Origin: JAPOKJ01 sp031421635
GTDB lineage: Bacteria; Pseudomonadota; Gammaproteobacteria; Burkholderiales; Burkholderiaceae_E
Direction: 5' to 3'
Length of the DNA: 64,000 bases
Assembly: GCA_031421635.1 (NCBI GenBank)
Contig: JANOPA010000125.1
Coordinates: 62,001 to 126,000, forward strand
In this document: positions 26,778-35,637 of the stretch, piece after piece
How positions within the stretch are numbered: position 1 is the first letter of the stretch
How the letters are laid out: each line of letters begins with the position of its first letter
Notes under the pieces: model-generated
Told to the model about the DNA's origin: nothing
The model's database searches: none
Seen by the model: only the letters and a program-made list of their open reading frames with translations
Program-made: the position numbers and the translations under genes

Positions 26778-27728
26778 ATGATTTCTTTTTTGCTGCGCCG
26801 TCTGCTCTACACCCTGCCCATTATGTTGGGCGTAGCCTTGGTCTGTTTCGCCCTGGTGCATCTCGCACCGGGCGACCCTCTGGTCTCTATTTTGCCGCCC
26901 GATGCTTCTGGCGAGTTGCAAGAACAAATGCGTAAACTCTACGGCTTTGACCGTAGTTACCCTGAGCAATTTGCCAGTTGGGTGTGGCGTGCCTTGCACG
27001 GGGATCTAGGCACAAGTATTGCGAGCGGAAGAGCCGTGGCCGATGAAGTGCTTAAGGCCGTCGGCAATACCCTGCGTTTGTCGGTTTTCGCGACGCTGAT
27101 TGGTTTTGTTTTTGGAAGTTTGTTTGGCTTTGTTGCAGGTTACTTCCAGAACTCCTGGATCGACAAGGCCGCATCAATTACCGCCGTGCTTGGCGTTAGC
27201 GTCCCTCACTACTGGCTCGGCATGGTGATGGTGATCGTCTTTTCGGTCATTCTGGGATGGTTGCCGCCTGGCGGGGCTGGCCCTGGAAGCTCGGCGGATT
27301 GGGTCTGGAACTGGGAATACATGAAACACCTAATTTTGCCTGCGATCACCATGAGTGTGATTCCGATGGGCATCATTGCACGCACAGTTCGTGCCTTGGT
27401 TGCGGATATTCTCGCTCAGGAGTTCATTGTTGGGCTACGAGCAAAAGGCTTGACGGATGTGGGTATCTTTTTCCACGTCGTAAAGAACGCTGCACCCACC
27501 GCACTGGCGGTGATGGGTCTGCAACTTGGCTATCTTTTAGGGGGGAGCATTCTGATTGAAACAGTGTTTTCTTGGCCGGGTGCCGGGTTCTTACTAAACA
27601 GTGCCATTTTCCAACGCGACCTTCCCTTATTGCAGGGAACAATCCTGGTGCTGGCGATGTTCTTCGTCGTACTCAATCTTATTGTCGACGTGATGCAGAG
27701 CACCTTGGACCCTCGGATCGCTCGATGA
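26778..27728 (+). CDS. Dipeptide/oligopeptide ABC transporter permease (DppB type)
   Basis: 316 residues from the ATG at 26778 (MISFLLRRLLYTLPIMLG); the TTG three bases upstream is ignored. LVHLAPGDPLVSILPPDAS, EAA loop FIVGLRAKGLTDVGIFFHVVKNA, and GSILIETVFSWPGAGFLL are typical of DppB. Six membrane segments are visible. Its TGA overlaps the ATG of the next permease (ATGA). Confidence 0.94.
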   Translation: MISFLLRRLLYTLPIMLGVALVCFALVHLAPGDPLVSILPPDASGELQEQMRKLYGFDRSYPEQFASWVWRALHGDLGTSIASGRAVADEVLKAVGNTLRLSVFATLIGFVFGSLFGFVAGYFQNSWIDKAASITAVLGVSVPHYWLGMVMVIVFSVILGWLPPGGAGPGSSADWVWNWEYMKHLILPAITMSVIPMGIIARTVRALVADILAQEFIVGLRAKGLTDVGIFFHVVKNAAPTALAVMGLQLGYLLGGSILIETVFSWPGAGFLLNSAIFQRDLPLLQGTILVLAMFFVVLNLIVDVMQSTLDPRIAR

Positions 27729-28624
27729 ATATGCTCAACGTCGCCGTCGATTCTGGCAAGATCCCCCAACTCATCCAAGAACGTAGCCAAGGGTATTGGC
27801 AAACCGTCGCCAGACGATTCACGCGCGACCCGGCCGCATTGGTTGCAGCAGGCATGATTCTTTTTCTGTTGGTTCTTGTCGTTTTTGGCCCCTGGCTTGC
27901 GCCCGCCGATCCGTATGGTTCGAGTATGCTCAATCGCCTCAAACCTATTGGTACACCTGGCTATTTTTTAGGTACTGACGAATTGGGTCGCGACATGCTG
28001 AGTCGACTGATTGTCGGCGCAAGATTGAGCCTTTTTATGGGTATTACTCCCGTGCTTTGTGCTTTTGTTGTCGGAGCCTCATTAGGAATTCTAGCGGGAT
28101 ACGCGGGCGGCTTCATCAACAGTGCCGTGATGCGTACGATTGATGTCTTTTATGCCTTTCCCTCTGTACTTTTAGCGATAGCACTCAGCGGTGCCTTGGG
28201 TGCAGGCATAACCAACTCACTCATTTCTCTGACGGTAGTTTTTATTCCCCCGATTGCCCGGGTTGCCGAGAGCGTTACGACCCAAATTCGTAGTCGCGAC
28301 TTTGTTGAAGCCGCACGCGCTTCGGGGGCTAATGCCTTCACCATCGTACGAGTGCATGTCTTAGGCAATGTGCTGGGGCCGATCTTTGTGTACAGTACCA
28401 GCCTCATCGCGGTGAGCATGATCTTGGCCTCGGGCTTGAGTTTTCTGGGCCTGGGTGTGAAGCCACCGGAGCCTGAGTGGGGTTTGATGCTCAACACTTT
28501 ACGTACGGCGATTTACCTGCAGCCTTGGATTGCGGCATTGCCTGGCGTCATGATCTTCTTTACCTCTATTGCGTTCAATCTACTTTCTGACGGCTTGCGC
28601 TCGGCGATGGAGATCAAGCAATGA
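27725..28624 (+). CDS. Dipeptide/oligopeptide ABC transporter permease (DppC type)
   Basis: 299 residues from the ATG at 27725, overlapping the preceding stop by 4 nt. A 40-residue cytoplasmic leader precedes the first helix LVAAGMILFLLVLVVFG. GYFLGTDELGRDMLSRLIVGARLSL and the EAA loop FVEAARASGANAFTIVRVHVLGN identify DppC. LSFLGLGVKPPEPEWGLML is the C-terminal signature. It overlaps the next gene by ATGA, so the whole set is translationally coupled. Confidence 0.94.
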   Translation: MNMLNVAVDSGKIPQLIQERSQGYWQTVARRFTRDPAALVAAGMILFLLVLVVFGPWLAPADPYGSSMLNRLKPIGTPGYFLGTDELGRDMLSRLIVGARLSLFMGITPVLCAFVVGASLGILAGYAGGFINSAVMRTIDVFYAFPSVLLAIALSGALGAGITNSLISLTVVFIPPIARVAESVTTQIRSRDFVEAARASGANAFTIVRVHVLGNVLGPIFVYSTSLIAVSMILASGLSFLGLGVKPPEPEWGLMLNTLRTAIYLQPWIAALPGVMIFFTSIAFNLLSDGLRSAMEIKQ

Positions 28625-29763
28625 GCTCGCAAGCCACACCTCTCCTAGAAGTGCAAGGGCTAGTGAAGCACTTCCCTCTCAAAAAAGACATCTTTGGCCG
28701 AGGTGGAGGCGTGGTACGGGCCGTTGACGGCGTTAGCTTCCAAGTATTCAAGGGTGAAACACTCGGGGTAGTCGGTGAATCGGGTTGCGGCAAAAGCACT
28801 ACGGCGCGGCTACTTATGCATTTGATTGCGCCGGATCACGGCGAGATCAGCTTCGACGCCCAAACAGTGGGTGGCCGGGAGCTCAGCCTGAAAGATTACC
28901 GCCGTCAAACTCAGATGGTGTTCCAGGACAGTTATGCCTCACTCAACCCGAGGCTGACCATTGAAGACAGCATCGCGTTTGCGCCCCAGGTGCACGGTGT
29001 CAATCGATCTGAGGCAGTCAGGCGCGCGCGCGAATTGCTCGCTCGGGTCGGTCTGGCGCCAGAGCGCTTTGCTGAACGCTATCCCCATGAACTCTCAGGT
29101 GGGCAGCGGCAAAGGGTCAATATCGCGCGCGCGCTCGCCTTGCAACCGAGCCTGATTATTCTCGATGAAGCCGTGTCAGCACTCGACAAGTCGGTGGAAG
29201 CGCAAGTACTCAATCTTCTGCTAGATTTGCGAGATGAGTTTGAATTAACCTACATCTTCATAAGTCACGACCTCAATGTCGTACGCTACATCTCGAACCG
29301 GGTAATGGTGATGTATCTCGGCGAGGTGGTTGAAATTGGGGACAGCGAATCACTTTTTGAAAACCCTCGTCACCCTTATAGTCGCGCCTTGCTCAGTAGC
29401 ATCCCGTCTATGGATCCGGACCGACGTACCGAAGTACCACCGTTGGCGGGCGACCCACCCAATCCGATCAACCCGCCGACGGGTTGCCGCTTTCATACAC
29501 GTTGCCCCGATGTGCAACCCATTTGTAGCCAGCGTGTACCGGTGCTCAGGCGTAGTGATGTGAGTGGTGCATTGAGCAACCCAATGAGTGCTCTAAAGGC
29601 TAGTTCAACTGGTGGGTTGGCAACATTGGGTGAAACGGGACATGCTGTCGCCTGTCTTATGCACGAGGCAGGGAGCGGGCATAGTGCAGCCCCGCACGCT
29701 CACTCGACCGAAAGTATTCAGAGCGAACCAAACCCAGAATTTTCGAGCCACGTCGAACCATGA
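28621..29763 (+). CDS. Peptide ABC transporter ATP-binding protein (DppF/OppF type) with extended C-terminus
   Basis: 380 residues. Walker A GESGCGKST, signature LSGGQRQRVNIARAL, Walker B IILDEAVSALDKSV, and HTRCPDVQPIC in the oligopeptide domain. After this domain come about 70 extra residues, rich in Ser, Gly, His and Pro (TGGLATLGETGHAVACLMHEAGSG region), which is longer than usual for the family and looks disordered. Overlaps both neighbours by 4 nt. Confidence 0.93.
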   Translation: MSSQATPLLEVQGLVKHFPLKKDIFGRGGGVVRAVDGVSFQVFKGETLGVVGESGCGKSTTARLLMHLIAPDHGEISFDAQTVGGRELSLKDYRRQTQMVFQDSYASLNPRLTIEDSIAFAPQVHGVNRSEAVRRARELLARVGLAPERFAERYPHELSGGQRQRVNIARALALQPSLIILDEAVSALDKSVEAQVLNLLLDLRDEFELTYIFISHDLNVVRYISNRVMVMYLGEVVEIGDSESLFENPRHPYSRALLSSIPSMDPDRRTEVPPLAGDPPNPINPPTGCRFHTRCPDVQPICSQRVPVLRRSDVSGALSNPMSALKASSTGGLATLGETGHAVACLMHEAGSGHSAAPHAHSTESIQSEPNPEFSSHVEP

Positions 29764-30779
29764 TAGTGGCGACCGCAACATCTTCTGTCGAAGCACCTTT
29801 CGTCGACATTAAAGACCTCAAAGTCACCTTCACTGGAGGCCGTAAATCCGTGCCTGCTGTAAGCGGCGTAGACTTGCAAGTGCAGCGTGGCGAAGTGATC
29901 GCGCTGATTGGCGAATCGGGCTCAGGCAAAAGTGTCACCTTGCGTTCCTTGCTTCGCCTGCATGCTCCTCGCCGGACGCAGATGAGCGGACGAATAATGG
30001 TGGGCGGACAAGATGTGCTGGCGATGTCAGCCAGCGCCTTAGCGGCCTACCGTGGCAAGGTCGCCGCCATGATTTTTCAGGAGCCTCTCCTTGCCCTCGA
30101 CCCTGTCTACACCTTAGGGGCGCAGATTGTGGAAAGCATTCGTCGCCATGAGTCGATCACCCAAGAGGCTGCATTCAAGCGGGCTCTGCAACTCTTCGAG
30201 CGGGTGCGAATCCCAAGCCCGGAGCGGCGCCTGACGGCCTATCCCCATGAGATGAGTGGAGGCATGCGCCAGCGTGCCATGATTGCTTTGGCATTAGCTT
30301 GTAAACCACAACTCTTACTGGCTGATGAGCCGACCACGGCGCTCGATGCCACAGTGCAAATTCAGATCTTGCTCCTACTGAGAGATCTACAACGAGAGAT
30401 GGGCCTGTCGGTAATTTTCGTGACCCATGATATCGGTGCAGCGATTGAAGTCGCCGATCGGATTGCCGTGATGTACGCCGGGCGGATTGTTGAAGTGGGT
30501 TCAGCACGTACCCTGATTCGTGCTCCACGCCATCCCTACACGATGGCTCTGCTCAAAAGCCGGGCGCACGGTGCTTTGGCTAATGGCTCCAGGCTTGAAA
30601 CGATTGCAGGTGCACCGCCCGACTTATCCGCTTTGCCCAAGGGCTGCGCCTTTGCCGAGCGCTGTCGTTTTGCGAATGAGGAATGTACTCAGGTACGGCC
30701 TGAGATGACCCTGCTTAGCGCCGAGCATCAGGTTCGATGCCTGCGAACCGATTCTATGGCCGCGCTCATCGCCCACTAA
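29760..30779 (+). CDS. Peptide ABC transporter ATP-binding protein (DppD/OppD type)
   Basis: 339 residues. Walker A GESGSGKSVT, signature MSGGMRQRAMIALAL, Walker B LLADEPTTALDATV, and C-terminal GCAFAERCRFANEEC. It begins with an ATGA overlap and is followed 8 bp later by the amidase gene. With the preceding subunit it forms the ATPase pair of the second peptide transporter. Confidence 0.94.
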   Translation: MIVATATSSVEAPFVDIKDLKVTFTGGRKSVPAVSGVDLQVQRGEVIALIGESGSGKSVTLRSLLRLHAPRRTQMSGRIMVGGQDVLAMSASALAAYRGKVAAMIFQEPLLALDPVYTLGAQIVESIRRHESITQEAAFKRALQLFERVRIPSPERRLTAYPHEMSGGMRQRAMIALALACKPQLLLADEPTTALDATVQIQILLLLRDLQREMGLSVIFVTHDIGAAIEVADRIAVMYAGRIVEVGSARTLIRAPRHPYTMALLKSRAHGALANGSRLETIAGAPPDLSALPKGCAFAERCRFANEECTQVRPEMTLLSAEHQVRCLRTDSMAALIAH

Positions 30780-30787
30780 GGACTGAC

Positions 30788-31969
30788 ATGCCTCTGATTC
30801 ATGATACCGCTCGATCTTTCATGCCCTATCCTGAGGCCTTAGTGCCTAATGCATCTAGCGGACCTTTGTCAGGCCTGAGCTTTGCAGTAAAGGATTTGTT
30901 CGATGTAGCGGGTTACCCCACCAGTGGAGGTCAACCTTTTTTACTCGCTATGTCAGGCATAAAAGCTAACACGGCACCTACGGTTCAAAAACTTTTAGCC
31001 TCTGGCGCCCGATTCGTAGGAAAGACCATTACGGACGAGTTGGCATTTTCCATGAATGGGCAAAACGCTCATTTCGGTTCGCCCATCAATGGTGGCGCCC
31101 CTGATCGCATCTCTGGTGGTTCGTCGTCCGGCTCGGCGGGGGCTGTCTCGAATCGGCTTTGCGACTTTGCTCTGGGCACCGACACGGGTGGCAGCGTGCG
31201 TGCGCCTGCAAGTCATTGTGGCTTGGTGGGCCTCAGACCGACCCATGGTCGGGTGAGCCTGCGAGGCGCGCTGGATTTGTCGCCCAGTTTTGATACCTGC
31301 GGCTGGTTCACGCGCGATGTTCCTACGTTCTCGCGAGTGGCTAACGTTTTGTTGGACACGGACACTACGACTCTGCCTACCAACATACGCCTGCTGTCGG
31401 CCACTCAAGTATGGGGGTTGCTCAGCCCCAAGGCCGGCAAAGCTTTCGCACCAGCGCGTGCGCTGATTGAATCTGCACTTGGTGGCGCTATAGCTGTCAA
31501 GGTGGTCTTGGAAAGTTTTGAGGCCATGTACTGGAATTTTCGCTATCTGCAAGGTCGGGAGGCCTGGCAAGTCGACGGCCCATTGATCGAGAAATTTCAT
31601 CCACCTCTTGGAGCTGGCGTCGCCCCACGTTTTGAATGGTCGAGCAAGGTCACCGACCAACAGGTCGCGAGCGCCACCGTCTTTCGCGCAAAATTCCGAA
31701 CGAAATTATTGGACATTCTTGGTGGCGATGGAATACTCATCCTGCCCACCATGCCAGACATCGCGCCACTCTGTAGCGATGACGAAGCGGGCATGGATAA
31801 ATACCGTAACCATGCGATTCAAATGCTTTGCATTGCTGGCCTATCAGGCTTTCCTCAACTGAGCCTTCCTTTAGCAACTCGCTTGGGTGCTCCGCTTGGC
31901 GTTAGCCTACTCGGACCACCAGGCAGCGACCTCGGCTTAATCCGTCTGGCGGAAAAGATCGTCGCCTAA
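30788..31969 (+). CDS. Amidase signature-family hydrolase
   Basis: 393 residues from the ATG at 30788; a longer frame from 30737 overlaps the ATPase gene. The Ser-cisSer-Lys triad is readable: SFAVKDLFD (Lys), GGSSSGSAGAVS (cis-Ser) and GTDTGGSVRAP (nucleophile Ser). At under 400 residues it is among the shorter members, like the AtzE/allophanate-type or aryl amidases. It is the last gene of the transporter operon, so the transporter probably imports an amide that this enzyme hydrolyses in the cytoplasm. Convergent with a ureidoglycolate-lyase-like gene 14 bp away. Confidence 0.9.
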   Translation: MPLIHDTARSFMPYPEALVPNASSGPLSGLSFAVKDLFDVAGYPTSGGQPFLLAMSGIKANTAPTVQKLLASGARFVGKTITDELAFSMNGQNAHFGSPINGGAPDRISGGSSSGSAGAVSNRLCDFALGTDTGGSVRAPASHCGLVGLRPTHGRVSLRGALDLSPSFDTCGWFTRDVPTFSRVANVLLDTDTTTLPTNIRLLSATQVWGLLSPKAGKAFAPARALIESALGGAIAVKVVLESFEAMYWNFRYLQGREAWQVDGPLIEKFHPPLGAGVAPRFEWSSKVTDQQVASATVFRAKFRTKLLDILGGDGILILPTMPDIAPLCSDDEAGMDKYRNHAIQMLCIAGLSGFPQLSLPLATRLGAPLGVSLLGPPGSDLGLIRLAEKIVA

Positions 31970-31983
31970 ACAACTCTCGGCAT

Positions 31984-32490
31984 TTAAGGGAGTAGGCCGC
32001 TTAGGTAAACCGATTGCTTAAGCGTCGCAACTTCGCAGTCAAGTACGTTTGAGCGTCGCTCGATGACCATGAAATCTCCAGCGTCCAAGGCTATCAAACC
32101 GTGATGCCAGGTGTCTGCTCTCAGGGTGACGGCTTGATGTCCCTTCACTAGAAACGCAGTTAAGGTGGCGACGTCGGGTTCTGTGTCTCCTCGAGCGACC
32201 AACATCACGTATCGCACGCCGCCCATAGGGATAAAAGTTTGGGTTCCCAAGCGATGTCGTTCGAGAGATAGGCAGGGTTGGGTCAAGTCTCGGGCCTGAG
32301 CTCGAAACAAAGCGAGGCAGGCTTGCCCATCTAGCGCCGTCAATGAAAGTTCGCCGCAATCATCCAGCCGCAAGCTCGTACCGTCATTGATCGGCCGAAC
32401 CTGCGCATTGCCAAAATTTTCGCCACTCGCCAACCAGCCGAAAGGGGCAAAATTCGAGGACGTAATCGGGAAGGTCATTAAAGTGTTCAT
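31984..32490 (-). CDS. Ureidoglycolate lyase (AllA)-like protein
   Basis: 168 residues from the ATG at 32488-32490; a longer frame adds six residues. FAPFGWLASGENFGNAQVRPINDGTSLRLDD and LERHRLGTQTFIPMGG resemble AllA, whose family opens ureidoglycolate to glyoxylate and urea; the cupin-like second half includes TWHHGLIALDAGDFMVIER. Length is typical. No other allantoin-pathway gene is visible in the window, so the substrate may be a related ureido compound handled with the neighbouring amidase. It is convergent with that gene, therefore not in its operon. Confidence 0.8.
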   Translation of the reverse strand: MNTLMTFPITSSNFAPFGWLASGENFGNAQVRPINDGTSLRLDDCGELSLTALDGQACLALFRAQARDLTQPCLSLERHRLGTQTFIPMGGVRYVMLVARGDTEPDVATLTAFLVKGHQAVTLRADTWHHGLIALDAGDFMVIERRSNVLDCEVATLKQSVYLSGLLP

Positions 32491-32811
32491 AGTGCGTATT
32501 AATCCCATCGTCGGGTTCGCCTGATTTCAGTGATATTGCTAGCTCGTGGGCTTTATTGGATAAAACGTCGAATGTATTTTCTTCCTCCTCTAGGCTAAAT
32601 CATATATCCGACATTGACACTGATGAAGTTTGTCTATTGAAACCAAGGGCGCCAGCCATTTGGACGGGGTGCACGGCCAAAAGGGGTCGCTGGCTAGAAA
32701 CCGGTCCACACCCGCACTCGCCCAAGTACACGGTTTAAAAAAAACATTTAGGATCATTGCACCCGTTCCTAGGAAAGCAAGCGACTGACTCACAATAGAC
32801 AGGAGACCATC
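32491..32811. other. 321-bp intergenic region upstream of the TRAP operon
   Basis: No convincing gene. It holds the divergent promoters of the AllA-like gene and the TRAP operon. A TTGACA lies near 32616, but no good -10 follows at the usual spacing. An AAACCG / CGGTTT pair with a long loop precedes an A tract. The only firm element is AGGAG 8-9 nt before the ATG at 32812. Confidence 0.5.
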
Positions 32812-33807
32812 ATGAAGAAATTTCTAAAGGCACTAGCCTTATCCGTTCTCGCAATAGCTATCACCCTGCCCGTGGCAGCTCAAGCCCCCGCCAAGAAATT
32901 GATTCGAATTCATACGGCCGGCCCGGCCGATCTCGGGGTGGACAACACCATGCTGGCCCATCAGTTCATGACCTATGTGAACGCTAATTCCGACACTATG
33001 GAGGTGAAGGTTTTTCCTGCCAGCCAGCTTGGTCAGTCGCGAGAGGTTATCGAGGCCATGCGCTTAGGGTCGGGCGCGTCTGGAACAGCGGGCGGTCCGG
33101 CGGAGTACGCATCCTTTGTGAAACGCTTAGGTGTGCTGGGTCTGCCTTTTCTATGGAAGAGCTACGACCATGCCACGACCGTTTTGGACGGGCCGGTCGG
33201 CACTGAACTAAATAGCGATATGGAGAAGGCTGGTTTCAAGGTATTGGCCTGGGCGGTGAGTTGGGGTTATCGCAATGTTGTTACAGCCAAAAAGGAAGTC
33301 AAGCAGGCTGCCGACCTCAAAGGATTGAAGATTCGCACCATCCCCACCAAAGTCTTCGTGGCGGCTGTTAATGCCATGGGTGCCAATGCTACCCCCATGA
33401 ATTTTGGAGAAATCTACACCTCGCTGCAAAGTGGTGTATTGGATGGCTACGAGCACACTGCCGCCACCACAATCTCTTTCAAGTTCAACGAGGTGGCTTG
33501 TTGCATTGCCATGACCCGGCACTTGATGGATCCGACCGTGCTGGTATTTTCGCTGGCCGAATGGCGCAAGTTCAGCGCGACTGAGCAAGTCATCATGACC
33601 AAGGGCGCGAAGGCCGCTGCCGACATGGTTCGTGCCGCCGCTCCAGTGCGTGAGGCGGAGTCCTTGGCCGCGGTGAAGAAGCTCGGGATGAAGGTCTATG
33701 ACATTGATGTGGCCCCGCTCCAAAAAGCTGCCAGCACAGCGCAAGATGACTTAGCCAAAGAGTTTGGCGCCGAGTCTTTGCTCGCGCAAATCCGCAAGTT
33801 GCAATAA
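32812..33807 (+). CDS. TRAP transporter solute-binding protein (DctP family)
   Basis: 331 residues with a signal peptide ending at PVAAQA, and a good AGGAG site. DctP motifs: VFPASQLGQSREVIEAMRLG, LKGLKIRTIPTKVFVAAVNAMGANATPMNFGEIYTSLQSGVLDGYE (parts), in which the Arg of KIRT normally binds the ligand carboxylate. First gene of a complete TRAP operon (P, Q, M) followed by a D-2-hydroxyacid dehydrogenase, so a hydroxy- or keto-acid is a reasonable ligand guess. Confidence 0.95.
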   Translation: MKKFLKALALSVLAIAITLPVAAQAPAKKLIRIHTAGPADLGVDNTMLAHQFMTYVNANSDTMEVKVFPASQLGQSREVIEAMRLGSGASGTAGGPAEYASFVKRLGVLGLPFLWKSYDHATTVLDGPVGTELNSDMEKAGFKVLAWAVSWGYRNVVTAKKEVKQAADLKGLKIRTIPTKVFVAAVNAMGANATPMNFGEIYTSLQSGVLDGYEHTAATTISFKFNEVACCIAMTRHLMDPTVLVFSLAEWRKFSATEQVIMTKGAKAAADMVRAAAPVREAESLAAVKKLGMKVYDIDVAPLQKAASTAQDDLAKEFGAESLLAQIRKLQ

Positions 33808-33810
33808 GTG

Positions 33811-34281
33811 ATGCAGCGCGTTTTTGACGGCATCGACCAGGGTGTCGAGTGGTTGGTGTCGCTCATATTCGCAATCGTCGTGTGCATCGCGTTGATACAG
33901 GTGTTCTACCGCTACACCCTCAACACCTCTCTGAGTTGGAGTGAAGAGGCACAAATCTTTGGTCACATCTGGATCGTGTTCTTGGGTATTCCGGTCGCCT
34001 ACCGACGTGGTGCCCACATGTACATCGAAACCTATTGCGACAGGCTGCCGCCCACGGCGCGTTCGTGGTTCAATTTTCTGATCGAGCTGCTGTGGGCTGC
34101 GTTTGCAGTGTCCCTGATGGTGCTCGGCTGGATGGTGGCGCGTGTGGCCCACATGCAAGAATCGCCGGGACTGGAAGTGCCCATGAGCTACCCGTATGCG
34201 GGAATGGTACTGGGAGGCACTTACCTGCTTTTCGTGGCGCTGCGACGCCTGATCCATAAAGCCTGGAAGGTTGCAGCATGA
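33811..34281 (+). CDS. TRAP transporter small permease (DctQ family)
   Basis: 156 residues from the ATG at 33811; a GTG one codon earlier directly follows the DctP stop. Four membrane segments and the family motif VFYRYTLNTSLSWSEEAQIFGHIWIVFLG with RRGAHMYIE. It overlaps the large permease gene by ATGA. Confidence 0.94.
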   Translation: MQRVFDGIDQGVEWLVSLIFAIVVCIALIQVFYRYTLNTSLSWSEEAQIFGHIWIVFLGIPVAYRRGAHMYIETYCDRLPPTARSWFNFLIELLWAAFAVSLMVLGWMVARVAHMQESPGLEVPMSYPYAGMVLGGTYLLFVALRRLIHKAWKVAA

Positions 34282-35570
34282 CCTGGTTCTTGTTTGCCTT
34301 AATGCTTGGCACCATGTTGATCGGCGTGCCGATTCTTTTATCGATCGCCCTGGTGGGCTATGTCGGCGTGGCCGCAGTGCCAGACCTGGTCTTGCCTTTG
34401 TTCGCGCAAAAGATGTTTGCGCAGCTTGATTCCTTCACCTTATTGGCCTTGCCTTATTTCATCCTGGCGGGTGCGCTGATGTCGGCCAGCGGCATGAGCC
34501 AACAATTGGTGGACTTTTCTCGCGTGTTGGTTGGGCACTTGCGGGCTGGCTTGGCACACGCGTCGGTCGTGGCCAGCATGATCTTTGCAGGGGTTTCAGG
34601 CTCCAGCACCGCAGATGCCTCTGCCATTTCAGCCATTGTCATTCCAACCATGAAAAAGTCTGGCTACAAACCGGGCTTTGCCGCTGCACTCATTGCAACG
34701 GCGGGCACCATTGGCGCCATCATCCCGCCGAGCATGGTGATGGTGGTATACGGATCGATTGCCCAGGTGTCGATTGGCGGCTTGTTTTTAGGTGGCATCA
34801 TTCCGGGTGTTTTGGTGGGTCTCTTCTTGATGGCCACCATAAAAATATATACCTACCTGCCAGACTATCCAGAGTTGCGTGAAGTACATGGCCGCTTTTC
34901 CTGGCAAGCCTTGTTCAAGTCCTTGCTTGCGGTCTGGCCTGCGTTACTCGGGCCAGTGATTATCGTCGGCGGCATATTGAGCGGTATTTTTACGGCCACT
35001 GAAGCGGGTGCGGTTGCATGCCTCTATGCCTTTCTGTTGGGAACGCTGTTTTATAAAAAAATCAAGCTGCGCGACATGCCAGGGATCTTCCTTGAAGCGG
35101 CCTTGATGACCACGATGGTGTCGGGCATTATTGCTGTGGCCGGGGCCTCAGGCTGGCTTCTGGGCTATCTACAGTTCAATGAGGGCGCCCTCAAATTTGT
35201 CACCTCCATGTCGCAAGACCCAACCATGGTGTTGCTGATCGTTGCAGCCGTGATGATCGTCCTGGGCACCTTTGTCGATTCGCTCGCGGTGTTGCTGGTG
35301 TTCGCTCCGGCCGCTATTCAAATCAGTAAGGTGTACGGCATTGATCCGATACAAATGGGGTTGGTGATGGTGATGTGCAACCAAATTGGCGCGGTGTCAC
35401 CTCCTACCGCCCCGCTTTTATTCATCACTACAAGTATTGCCAAATGCTCTTTCTCCGAGGTGAATCGCCATGTCTGGTGGTTCATGCTGGCCGAAACGCT
35501 GGTACTCCTCATGGTGATTTTTGTTCCGGCGATGTCTACCTGGATTCCGCGACATTATCTCGGCAAATAA
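34278..35570 (+). CDS. TRAP transporter large permease (DctM family)
   Basis: 430 residues, full length for the family, with about 12 hydrophobic segments. Signatures GVSGSSTADASAISAIVIPTMKKSGY and ATIGAIIPPSMVMVVYG-like stretch in the first half, and GLVMVMCNQIGAVSPPTAPLLF in the second half. Transports the DctP ligand using a Na+ gradient with DctQ. This intact copy is a useful comparison for the truncated DctM fragment fused to MarR at 62716-63519. Confidence 0.95.
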   Translation: MTWFLFALMLGTMLIGVPILLSIALVGYVGVAAVPDLVLPLFAQKMFAQLDSFTLLALPYFILAGALMSASGMSQQLVDFSRVLVGHLRAGLAHASVVASMIFAGVSGSSTADASAISAIVIPTMKKSGYKPGFAAALIATAGTIGAIIPPSMVMVVYGSIAQVSIGGLFLGGIIPGVLVGLFLMATIKIYTYLPDYPELREVHGRFSWQALFKSLLAVWPALLGPVIIVGGILSGIFTATEAGAVACLYAFLLGTLFYKKIKLRDMPGIFLEAALMTTMVSGIIAVAGASGWLLGYLQFNEGALKFVTSMSQDPTMVLLIVAAVMIVLGTFVDSLAVLLVFAPAAIQISKVYGIDPIQMGLVMVMCNQIGAVSPPTAPLLFITTSIAKCSFSEVNRHVWWFMLAETLVLLMVIFVPAMSTWIPRHYLGK

Positions 35571-35637
35571 TTCGTTCGCCGAACATTCACGGCGTAAGCG
35601 TTTTGAGCCACAAATCTCCCACGATAAAAGGTATCGC

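Noticed and set aside
32556..32793. Short ORFs of 60-67 codons in the TRAP upstream region
   Set aside because: Composition not protein-like, no ribosome site, and they overlap the promoter area.
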